Below the pieces are notes generated by a model. That model did no database searches, was not told the DNA's origin, and worked only from the letters and a program-made list of their open reading frames with translations. A DNA stretch of 64,000 nt from Harmothoe impar. Its lineage: Eukaryota > Annelida > Polychaeta > Phyllodocida > Polynoidae. The translations under genes and the position numbers were made by a program. Numbering within the stretch: position 1 is the stretch's first letter; each line of letters begins with the position of its first letter. Location: assembly GCA_947462335.1 (NCBI GenBank), contig OX381714.1, positions 59,627,800-59,691,799 of the forward strand, read 5' to 3'. Below, piece after piece: positions 18,942 to 30,900 of the stretch.

Positions 18942-21900
18942 GTATGATTCATTTACTTTCTCTTGCTCTCTGTATTTATCTGTATCTTTGCGTTTGTCTC
19001 TCCATCCCTTTCCTTCTCTTACGTCCACATCGATGGCTACATCCTCCATCATTCCTCTGTCAATCTACAAACCCTTTTAATTTCTAGCTCCCACACATAT
19101 TTCCTCACTGTACCCTAAATTTTCATGTATCAGCCATACCCCTAGTTTTGACAAAAACAAACAAGCTGCACAGGGGTCTGAAAATGTTATTATTGTACTG
19201 AACAAAGAGTGCATGCATGTGTAATGTCAGTATTCAGAGCAATAGTGAATAAAGAAGCTTAACAATAAATCAAAGAACGCTTACACAATAAACACAGAAT
19301 TATTACTCTAGCCCGGTGGGCACAGAACATTGAATCAACATTGATTAATGGTTATCAATGTTGACACAGTGTTGATTCAACATTGATTCAACATTGAACT
19401 GATTTCTGTGCCCACTGTATTAGCATACACTTTTATCCAACTAGTTATTCCTTAATGATTTTTGATTAATTTTACCTGTTTCGTGGAAACATTCAGTGGG
19501 TATTGTAAAATCAGCTACGCTGAAAATATCTCCTTACTTTTTTGGCAAAGTATCTAAACATAAATATTTCAATCCTGTTTAACGTATTGTATACTCTTAT
19601 CATACGGATTGCGTACATATCTCATATATGTTCACAGTGGTATAGACTGAACATGTTTTATGAAAAAATGGTAATGCAAATGAAACAGATTGTCGACAAC
19701 TCGATGTGTATATAGACCCGATATTATCTTATCGAAAGACGAATGTAACTGATAATACTCAAAGTGCCAAATGAAGTTGAATTGTTACTAAAACCAATAA
19801 AATATTCCCAGAGGTCACTGTCATTTCTTGATTAATTATGTCCTGTGATTTGTTCTACACTAGATGGGGCTACAAGTAGTCCAGGCAAATGCGATCCCAG
19901 TTTTCTTACATGTAAAAAAACTGGTATCTCATTTACCTGGACTACTTGTAGCCCTGTACCATAGTACCCCAATGGTATAGAGGATGGAGGAATCAGACAA
20001 ACACAGAAGTGGTGTGGAGTAGTGGTGGTATCACCCTCTCTCTCAGAGATATACCGTATCTGCCAGCGGCACGTTTATTATATCTAGCACACCGCCTCTG
20101 TCGTCTGCTACACTGCCTGGTTACATGCGTACTTGATAATTATGGATACATTCAGATTGATACATTATAACCACCAGTGCAGCCGCCGTCTGCGTCACTG
20201 ATGAATAACGTGTGGATCTCATGCTGATCACTCGTGTATCATACATGCACATAACCCTTGTAATACGGCATTGCGGAATAACTGTGTTACATTCCTCCCC
20301 CTTTATATTACTTTCTATTATTTTCATCCCCTTAAGGAAATTAAGAAGTAATTAAAGCTAGGGCAAGCCAGGGTCACCAGTTCTTAACTTGCCGTCTGAC
20401 ATTGTCAGTATCCCATCCTAAGCATGGGAGTCCCTAATCGTATAGATCTTCTCGTTGTGTTCTTAGACGTTGGGTACTTAAGAAATAGTTCTTAATGTCT
20501 CTTGTAATGTCCATCCCAGCTTGGGTATACCATATGAGATATGTATATGTATATTAGTAACAAGCAATGTTAAGTGGCTTAAATGTCTATAAGATATAGT
20601 CGTCCATAGTTGCTTCTGACGTTCTATCTGAAATCTTATAACATAAGTATGAGTGTCCTCTAATAAAACAAGATAATGTTTGTGAGTCTCATGGTTCCAC
20701 ATGTAAGTTAGTTGGAAAACACAGGTTTGTCCAGGTTATCTATCCCAGGGAGGATAAGTTGTGGATACAACTTGCGACCCCCTCGAGGCGTGATGGAGAC
20801 CACCCCAGTTGGAGCGGTTGGTGCCACCTTGGGTTCCCGTCCTGCACCTTCTCCGGACTGCACGGCCTTGACCTGATTAGCGTCATCACCAGCTGGACTG
20901 CTTCCGGTGGCATGGTCGATGTCACTGGATGGTCTACTGCACATGGCCCTACGCTTGCAATAAACACCAATTAAAACTCCTAATAAAGTTAGTCCAAAGA
21001 ACCCACCCGACAGGCTGGGTAATCCAGTCCTGGCAATTTCATTCCAATTTGGCATATCTATTCTCTCTTCTAAAGACTGCTGCAATACAGCCACATCAAT
21101 TTCATCTAGGTTCTTAAGATGTTTTGGAATTTGGATCTTAGGAGATATAGCTGATCTTAGGAGAGTCAGATTCATTGCTCGAGATACCACAACTTGACTT
21201 AGTTGATTTTCTATTTGATAACGGGAGGTCATACTATATTCGGTATTGAACTGCATAAGGTCACTGGTTGCTACACAACCAGGTGTAAGTTTAATCAATT
21301 GTATTGGGGAATGGGTCTCTATTCTCTCTCGCGTCTTTCTACATACAACCCTGAAGGATTGTGGCTCGCGGGATACAATTACCCACTTGCTATCCCCTAG
21401 ATATTTACCTATGGGGAGATCAACCTTAGTTGATATCATGACCCAACAGTATTTTTCTGGACTACGATTTAAATATAGTCTCAGGGCACAATTCTTGGAC
21501 GTAGCTACAGGTAAGCTTGGATTATGAAACATGCAATGTGTCAACCCGCGCAGGCTGCACACTTCGAATACACTTTTATCCATGTGGATATATTGGGTTT
21601 GCTCGATATTAATGGCAAACCTGTCCATCCGCAGATCATAGTACCTGGAGTAGTTCGATTTCTCAACAGGTAAAGGTAAGTTCACAACCTTAATTAACTC
21701 CCACCTTTCCGGATTAATCAAAGGCAGGGTGATCTGCACCAAGACTCCTTGGCTGACACTTGTGGATGTGCATCTCAGCAACTTATAATATTTCCACAGA
21801 CTAGTCAGAGGATCAAAAGGTAGTATAAGACTACCTGCTAGGCTTCTACTGATGTTCTGAAGTAACATCTTTAGCTGATTCGGTGGAATCAACTTAGGTG

Positions 21901-24900
21901 TCAGGTGGCCTGTGGCCACACTGGCTAACATTAATTCAATGTCCTTTAGGTGATCCTCACCTTCATCCAGCATAGCGGATATATTATCTATATACCCTTC
22001 AACCCTGGAATGGATCACCATGAAGTTCCTTAGCGGAATTACCAGAGCATTGGTAACTGAGAATGCCCCCTATGTTCAAGATAGCTCTCTTATGTCTCAT
22101 CTGGAGATGAGATAGACTAGCCATGGCACTTCTTATGCCCTTGGCTCTTCTCTTCAACTTATTGAACGCCCTAAGCTGCATAGCACTTAGTTTAGAATAG
22201 GTATCTTCAAACCAACTGATACCCATGAATCCATTTATATCCTCACTCACCTCCTCTAGGTGAGCCTCTACCTGGTTAAGGTAGATACTGAGTGGTTCAA
22301 GGTCTATTATAAAGCTGACTCTCCACTCAGCCTTCATAGCATGAGTTTCATGTACTCTAGTAAAGTACACATGATTATTATTTTCCCCACTAACTATAAC
22401 AATGAGGCCTATGTACAACAATATGACCACCAGGGTGGCCACCTGTGAAACAATCAAAACAAAACCGTAAGACTATATTACTACGACATATCCATACACA
22501 GGATAATATAACTATTAGAAATACAGATTATAGTCAAACAACAACTCCTAATACCCCTCCTTAATACATGGCAATGTACGAGCAGTATCATACGTTAACC
22601 TTTGGTGACCCCAGAGGGCCTTGGCTTCCCCAGCGCCGGACCTTGATCTGGAGTCACCACAACCATGTATAGTTCAGGTACGGTATCCTATTGTATTAAG
22701 TCGGCAATAAGGGTGAGTAGGTCCTTGACCTTTCTACTCCTAAGCCCTTCTATTCTTCTCCTTTTCCCAGGAGCTCCCTTCAGATCCTCCTCTGGGGATC
22801 TCTTGACCTCGTGAAGATCAACCTCCATAGTGTCAGGGATATTAGCCTGAGCATCACTGTCATGGTCTGGTGGCCGGACCCCACCTGTGACCACTGGAGA
22901 TTTAGCAGGTGGATTTACTACACCACCACCAGATGGGAGTACCACCCCATCCTCAGGAGGGTTGCTGGTACCTTGCAACTTCCTCCTCAACTGAGCTAGC
23001 GGTAGCTCATCTTCTGAATCAAAGTCATCCGCACTACTGACTCCTTCTTCGATGGGCATGGAAGGTAGCCGCTCGCCGCGGTGTCTTCTCCCTTCCCTGA
23101 CACTCTCTTCGAGTGATGCCACATCGTCGTCGGAGTCAGTGCCTGACTCTGATTCAAGGGGATCGGCAGCCATCTGGGCTCGCCTCCCTGGTCTCTGGCC
23201 AGTCTCTAGGGACCTTGGCTTCCACTCTTCAGGTTGTCACCTGATGTGTTCAGCATGAACCTTCTCCAGAGACCCGGTGAGTACATGTCTCACCTCATAG
23301 TTGACCTCGGATAACTTCCTTATGACCCGGAAGTGAGGTCGCCATTTGATATCCAACTTCCCCGTCCGATAGAAGTTGAAGACAAACACCAAGTCTCCTA
23401 CCTTGTAGTCGACTTTCTTAGCTTTGGCGTCAAGCCTTTGCTTATTCTTGTTGCGCATGCGTTGACGGTTACGCACAACCTCAACAAAAGCTTGGTGTTG
23501 CCTTTCTAGAGCAAGTTTGTGATACTCTTCTCCCAGGTACTTACGTCTCGGTGTAAGTAGTGTGTCTATGGGTAGGACTGGCTCACGATTGTGGATAAGG
23601 TAGAAGGGAGAGTAACCCGTAGTGTCACTCTTACTTACTCTCAGGGTTAGCAGCACAGAGGGGATAAGACTCTCCCACCCTGGGATGTCGCCTCCGAGTG
23701 TCTTAGACACCATGTCATTCCAGACCCTGTGAATTCTCTCAACTTGACCGTTGGCCGCAGCATGGTACCGGCTACTGGTCACTCTGCAGACCCTTAGTTC
23801 CTTGCAGACCTCTTCCACAACTCTGTTGACTACTTCCAGCCCATTATCGGATAGAAGGACTAGGGGACACGTGTGAGTCGGTATGAACTTGTCCAGCAGG
23901 ACCCTGGCAATCGTTTCCGCTTTCTTGTCAGGGACAGCATAAAACTCTGGCCAACCAGAGTATGCGTCCACAAAGGTCAGGAGGTACTTGTTACCTTCAT
24001 AGCTGGGGTCATACGGCCCAGCCATATCTACTGCAACCTTTTCAAAGGGAAAGCTCGCCTGGTCCATGGTCTGGAGTTCCCAAGGTTCCTTCCTTAGGGT
24101 CCTTGACTTACATTGCACACACCTGCCAACATAGTCCACAACATCAGCGTAGATGCCCCTCCAGTGGTACTTCCCTCTTATCAGGTCATAAGTACGGTCA
24201 GTACCTGGATGGCACGCGTCATGCATTTGTGACAACACCACCTCCTGGAGATGGTCAGGGACCAGGAGCTTGAGGGCTCCTTCCCTTTCGCTGATGAAGT
24301 AGACTACTCCGTCCACAAGTGTGTACCTACGCAGGTCCTTAGTCTTAGGACCTGCAGCTGCAAGGGCTTCCCTAATCTTCACCAGATCCCCGTCCTTTCC
24401 TTGCTCTTCTGGAAGAGTAGTAAATTTGGTTTCAGGTACCCTCAGTACCTTCCGCTCTACCACAGCAGGGCGACTCCTGGCCTGCTGCATCTTATTCCAA
24501 TGTTCGAGGGGGTCATAGTGGTCGGTGTTAATGACCGCTACTCCAACCCCAGGGAGTCGACTCAAAAAGTCTGCCTGCGCATTGTCCTTACCTGGCAGGT
24601 ATTCTATTTCACAGTCAAACTCACTCATGATCATAGCCCAGCGCTGCACCTTCTGATTCTTCAGGTCTGAGCCTAGAAGAAACCGCAGGGGCTTATGATC
24701 ACTCTTGATGGTAAACCTCGCCCCGAACAAGTAATGCTTCAATTTCTGGAGCGCATAGACAATTGCATATGCCTCCTTCTCCACCGTTGCCCACTTCCTT
24801 TGGGTGTCGTTTAACTTGTGGGACAGATACTGAATAACCTGCTCTCCCTCAGGTGACTCCTGAGAAAGGACTGCCCCAATGGCATTCATACTGGCGTCCG

Positions 24901-27900
24901 TTGCCAATATAAACTTCTTTGCCATGTCTGGGTAGGTCAAAATAGGAGGGCTCGCCAACCTATCTTTCAAGGTGTCAAAGGCCCTTTGGCAGGCATCATC
25001 CCACATAAACACAGCATGTTTCTTAGTGAGGCCGGTGAGAGGCAATGCAATGTCTGATAGATGTTCAATGAATCTACGGTAATAACTGACCATCCCTATG
25101 AACCCACGCACTTCCTTGACATTTGTAGGGGTCTTCATCTCACGGATGACCTTCACCTTCTCAGGGTCGGGAGTTATACCATCCCCACTAACCACATGTC
25201 CCAGGTACTTAATTTCACTCTGGAAGAAGTCACACTTCTGTAACTTGAGCTTCAAGTTTGCATCTCGAAGTCTGCCAAAAACTGTTTGCAAGTGATCCCT
25301 GTGTTCCCCAGGCGTCTTACTGTAGATGATGACGTCATCTAAGTACGGTCGACAGAAGTCTTCCAGACCCTGGAGGACACGATTCATAAGCTCTGTGAAG
25401 ATGCTTGGTGCATTGGTTAGACCAAAAGGCATCAATTCAAACCTGAAGATTCCCCGGTGACATGCAAAGGCAGTCTTATCCTTATCCCCTTCTTCCAGTC
25501 CAACTTGCCAGTAACCAGCCCGTAAGTCAAGGCAAGAGAAGCAGCGTGCTTCACCCAGAGATGACAGGATGTCATCAATGATAGGCAAGGGGTAGTTATA
25601 CTTTACCGTTAGATTGTTCAATTTCCGGAAGTCCACACAGAAACGCCAATCTGTGGACTTCTTCTTCCGCACAAGCACCACAGGTGAGCACCAGGGGCTG
25701 TGCGTTGGGGTGATGACACCAGCAGACAACATTTCAGTCACCTGCTTGTCTATTATATCTCTCTTAGCCAAGGGGACCCTATAGGGTTTCTGCTGAAATG
25801 GCCCATGTCCCTCAGTGTTAATAGACAGCTTAACCAGATTGGTCTTACCTAGGTCAGCATCACTGCTGGCAAAGATGTCGCGATTGCTCTGGACGAGCTC
25901 CTCAGCTAAGTCTACATAGTCTTTACCACACTTAACAGCAGCTTCCTCAATACTACTGTCCCATGCCTGATCCTCAAGATGGTCAAGGACCGCGCCATCT
26001 TCAGCGGGTATAGCTTGGGCAATGACATTACCCTTTTCTAGACTAAAAGGTTTACCAGTCTCGTTAGTAATGATGACTGGACAGCTACGCTTAGCTTCAA
26101 CTGTCGCCAGAGTGTTGCCTATCATAAGTCCAGGTTCCCGACTGAGAAATCCTGTGTCTATGGAAGCAATCATGCATGTACCATGTCTCTGCTGTGCTCT
26201 AACCCGTGCAACTACACTGCACTGTGGTGGGACATATACAGACTCCGTCAGCCTCATAAGAGATCGAATATATCTTTCCTCATCTAATTTGACTTTCTCC
26301 CGCCCCACGACCATGACCCTATGACCGTAGTCACAGACGACTTTATGGTCATGGAGGAAGTCAAACCCCAGGGCAAGGGTTGGGCCCACCTCCCCCACTA
26401 CACAGACCTCATGCTGTATCACCTCCTTCCCAAACCGGAAGGGGAGGGTGGCCATACCATAGCATGGTATGGTGTTCCCCTTGACCCCTGACAGCTCATA
26501 CTGAGCAGGTCTCAGCCTGTCGGGGTTACCACCCATTTGTCTGAATGTCTGTATATGGACAAAACTAAGGTCAGCCCCACTGTCCACCAGGGCACGGTAT
26601 GTCTGCCCCCTTACCTTTACCTGACAGCTGCACCTGTTTCTGTCCCCTGTAGAGGAGATGACCGCCTTCTTGCCCCTCCCCCCTTTCCCCAGGAGGGGGG
26701 GCACTACTCGTTTCCCGACTCAGTAGTGTCAGAGGGGGAAGGCTCTTCCCCCTCATCCTCCACTTGCGCGTCCGCAGCGACAGCGGCGGCCCGTGGCCGC
26801 GCCTTGCCTCCCCACGCTCCCCGGCTCCCACCAGGGTGAGGTCGACCCGTCCTCCCCCCATTTCCTTGAGCCCCGCGCGCACCCCCCTTTTTATTGAGAG
26901 GGCAGTCACGCTTAACATGACCTGGCTGATCGCATCCCCAACACAGGGTTTGTTTAGACTTACCCTGTGGCCGGTCATTCTTTGACCCTTTTCCCCTTTG
27001 AGGTGCTTTCTTATTGCCTCCCCCCTTTCCCTTGGCAGGGCAGTCGCGCCTCCAGTGACCTTGCCCCCCACAGCTGTGGCAGGCTCCCTTGGTCACGGGG
27101 TTCCGGGACACAGCGTTTATGTCCATCGGCGCCTCGTCCCTTCCCCTAGTGTGTATTCTAGTCAAGTCATCCTGTTCGGCTGCGGCCCGTCGCACGGCCT
27201 CTCCGAACTGACCTGGAGGGTCCTTGATCAGCCTACGTGCAACCGAGGGCTGCAGTAGGCCATCAATAAACACCTCAACTAGCTGCCTAGCTATAAGGGG
27301 GTTATCTAAATTCTCACCTGGGAATGCGTCGTTCGCCATGTCTACTATACGCTCAGAGAAGACTTGCACCGTCGCACTCTTCCCTTGTCTCATACGCCTA
27401 AGCTTAGCTAGGGCTTGGGCCATATCTTGGGCCTCCCCAAATCTCTGCCTAAGTTGTTCCCTAAGTGTTGGCCAATCGGGTTGGGGATCCTGTCCTAAAA
27501 ATCTCAATATGCAATCAGATACCGGACCTGAACTCGATTGAAAAGCTATGTATCTCTTTTGCTCATCTGCAGCTCCCATAAGAATAGAATATTTTTCTAT
27601 CTCCTTTAACCAGGTCTTAAATTTCTTTGGATTCCCTTCGAAATTGCTTACTAGTGAATTTGTGTTTTGTACATGAGTCCCTAAACCCAAAAGTCTTAAT
27701 TGATTTTGCAGGCCCTGCTCTGCCATGTTCTTGCAGTTTATGACCTTACCAATAACAAACCAAACCACCAACCTTAAAGCAGCCCATGCTGGGTGGGGCT
27801 GCTGGGCTCCTCCTTAAGGCAGACTCCTCTGGCTCCTCCTTGAGACAGACTCCTTAGGCTCCTCCTTGAGACAGCTGATCATGGGGAGATGTAGCAGTAC

Positions 27901-30900
27901 TGCATACATCTATATACTATGTGTATACACTACACATAGTGACCCTGTAGTGGCAGCCTCCTCCAGTAGTCACACACAGGGAGGGAGCAGCTCAGTGCTA
28001 CTCCTACTCCAGTGTACATGGCTGGCCTCCTCCTGCAGTCACATGCAGGGAGGGGAGCAGCTCACTGCTACTACCACTACTATACTGTTTACTCACACAC
28101 CACCCACTCCTAGCACCATAACACAGCTGGGGGAGCCTGACAGTGGGACACACCACCTACCTTCTTTCAGCCGTATGTCCACTGGGGCTCCTCCCAAGTG
28201 TTAGCTAAAGTGGTGTTAAACCTCCATCCCAAGAGATAGAGACAGGTGTCTCTATCCTGGTCACGGCACCAGTTGTACCATAGTACCCCAATGGTACAGA
28301 GGATGGAGGAATCAGACAAACACAGAAGTGGTGTGGAGTAGTGGTGGTATCACACTCTCTCTCAGAGATATACCGCATCTGCCAGCGGCACGTTTATTAT
28401 ATCTAGCACACCGCCTTTGTCGTCTGCTACACTGCCTGGTTACATGCGTACTTGATAATTATGGATACATTCAGATTGATACATTATAACCACCAGTGCA
28501 GCCGCCGTCTGCGTCACTGATGAATAATGTGTGGATCTCATGCTGATCACGCGTGTATCATACATGCACATAACCCTTGTAATACGGCATTGCGGAATAA
28601 CTGTGTTACAGCCCCATCTAGTGTAGAACAAATCTTGGGGCCTTATTTGATGCAACCTCTAGTCACCAAATTCATGTATCGAAACTCAACCACTAATATA
28701 CTGGTAGATTTCTTAAATTTAGGTAATCCTTTTTAGGCCTGTAACAGACAATGGGTTTAGGCCACATTAAGATGTATCACATATCTTTGTAGGCCCGTAA
28801 CACGTGGTGGGCCACCTTTGAGAGGATAACACTAATTCTGAGAGCCGCTGCCTCCAAAAGCCTGACAGACCAGGCTGAGATCCACAGGTACTACAGAGCA
28901 GGTAGGTACTGCTACCATGACCTATAGGAAGGGCTTCTGATTAAATCAATATAAGGCCACTCCAAAAAATAAACCAAGGCATTAGATATTTGATGAGGCA
29001 GTTTTCTTTATGAGGACTTTATGGATAGGGGGATCCACACTAGTCTAAATCCACATTTTAATAACTAACAAATAAAGGATCTTCAAAGGTTGGGAATAGG
29101 CATATATAGCCCTATGAATTTGTTGCACTATAAGCTTCAGTTTGACACCAAACATGCCCATGATTGTCCAAAGATTATCATGTTTTTCCATTTAAATAAA
29201 AAAACTTGTGATGACAAACAAATTGATTTTTCTGGAGTGGCCTTAGTATACTGGGACCTAGAGGGGAATGATCACTCTAACCCTTTAAGGGCTGCATATT
29301 GATTAATGTGTAATACCTGTTGTCATGATGCATGAATGCAGTTCTGATGAGTCTTCTCATGAGGGCTGCATTCAAGGATCAGATGATAAAAGGCATAATG
29401 CATTCAAGCATTTATCATACTTATTATAGGTTGTGGTCTTGGTGAGGCAATATACATGGTTAAGATTTAAGAATGTATTATTTGTGCTATTGTCTCTTTA
29501 TTACTGTCTTACTTCATTATCTGTTCTGCTGCACTATTCAGTTACGGATGAGGAGATCTACCAAGGTATCCTAGTGGCAGACAATCTGCCAGAAACGTGT
29601 TACTGGTTCAAGCGTAAAATAGTGGATATAGAGGAACACCTCGGGGACAAGACGGCACGCCGCTTTATAGACATGGTGGGGAAGGGACTTGACACTGAGG
29701 CAAATAACCTGCTTAGCCAGCTAAGGTAAGTGTTTTCTACTACCTTCAAACCTCATGTATAAGCCTAACTTGCGTATTAGCCACACTTAGACTTTAATAA
29801 CCTTAACAGGGGGTCTGACAATTGTTAATTAAGTACTGTATTATGCATATATAAAAACTTGTATAAGCTGTACCCTGACTTTGTCCTGACCGTATAAGCT
29901 GCTGCAGCTTCTATGCAAGGTTTTCCAGCATTATACATCTTAAGTAAACCTATTTAAACTTTTAAATGTGTACCTCATCAGCCCCAAGTTTTTTAGAACA
30001 AATTTAAACTTTATTTCTCACATAAGATCCAATTTTTGAGTTACAATAATGACGTACATAAGTCTGTAGCCAGTGTGCAAAATTGCACAATTGTAGTAGA
30101 ATGAATCATGTTACACATATTACCGGTATCATCGTAAAACAAGAAACAGTAATGGAGTTTGACAGCAATAGTTAACCTTTTGAGAAATAAAGTTATGGGA
30201 AGGGCGTTATCAACAGATAATATTATGCCCCTACCATGTACACACGTGCTAAGTTTAGTTTATTTTCTACTGTATTAACGATGAAACAACATGGACGTTT
30301 AGAGACGTGGTTTACATCTAGATACAACCCATTAAATTTTGAATAAGTAAACATAATAAATATCTAATCCCCTATATAACACAACCTAGATAATAACATA
30401 TTATGCTTTAGGTATCGACATTAACATGACTTCTTTTGCCTTTAATTTATATTCATTTGGGGTTTGGAGAAGCCTAATCTCAGTGGTTTGCTTATTCCAT
30501 TCCCTTGCACATATGACTTCAGGACATTTCTCATAGGCCGCTGAGTGGATCGTATGATATTTTAATAGTGGAGCCACATTCGCTCTGGTTTGTCTATTAG
30601 TAACAACTACATAGGGGTCACCAAGCTGTACACGTTTGAAAGCTAATAACTTAGTATGATAGATTCTTCTCTCGCTTAGTTCGGTAATTTGGCAAGGCGG
30701 TGAACATCCGCAGACGGGGTTAATATATTTAAACCCATACATGTTTTTAAACATTCATTCTGTTTCCTTTGCAATAAGGCTAGAAGGTCAGTGTTTGCTG
30801 CTCCATATAATACGTCAGCATAATTAATCAGAGGAAGAACATATGAGCTATAGACTCTTAATAAAACCTTTTTTGACATCATTTTACTTAGATAATATAG

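Larger units (their letters stand above)
19955..28610 (-). mobile_element. Gypsy (Metaviridae) LTR retrotransposon with env-like ORF
   Basis: 8,656 bp, minus strand, LTRs at 28274-28610 (5') and 19955-20291 (3'), both 337 bp with TG..CA ends. Flanks show a GCCC duplication (19951-19954, 28611-28614). Order on the minus strand: 5' LTR, PBS 28271-28256, gag, pol (protease-RT-RNase H-integrase, the Gypsy order), acidic accessory ORF, env-like ORF in two frames, purine tract, 3' LTR. By eye the LTRs differ at six of 337 positions, implying a fairly recent but not brand-new insertion. gag and pol are open; env is frameshifted. It lies antisense in intron 4 of NWD copy B. An env-like third gene makes it an errantivirus-type layout; infectivity cannot be judged and is doubtful with env broken. 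Confidence 0.93.
19847..28634. mobile_element. Palindromic MITE split by the Gypsy insertion
   Basis: The left part (19847-19954) starts GATTTGTTCTACACTAGATG. The right part (28615-28634) is CATCTAGTGTAGAACAAATC. With the Gypsy element and its 4-bp GCCC duplication removed, the two form a near-perfect hairpin of about 128 bp; the visible arm includes GGGGCTACAAGTAGTCCAGG mirrored by CCTGGACTACTTGTAGCCCC across the insertion point. The MITE must predate the Gypsy insertion. Confidence 0.75.
18942..28792. other. Intron 4 of copy B (9.85 kb), host of MITEs and a Gypsy element
   Basis: Contains the MITE at 19311-19420, a palindromic MITE at 19847-28634 that is split by the 8,656-bp Gypsy element, and otherwise unremarkable AT-rich sequence. 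Copy A's equivalent intron 4 (2104-2445) is only 342 bp and lacks all of this, so these insertions came after the duplication or were lost from copy A. Confidence 0.8.

Noticed and set aside
26571..27071. A 166-codon minus-strand frame overlapping gag
   Set aside because: It is an out-of-frame shadow of the GC-rich gag zinc-knuckle region, with no recognisable domain; gag and pol explain the sequence.
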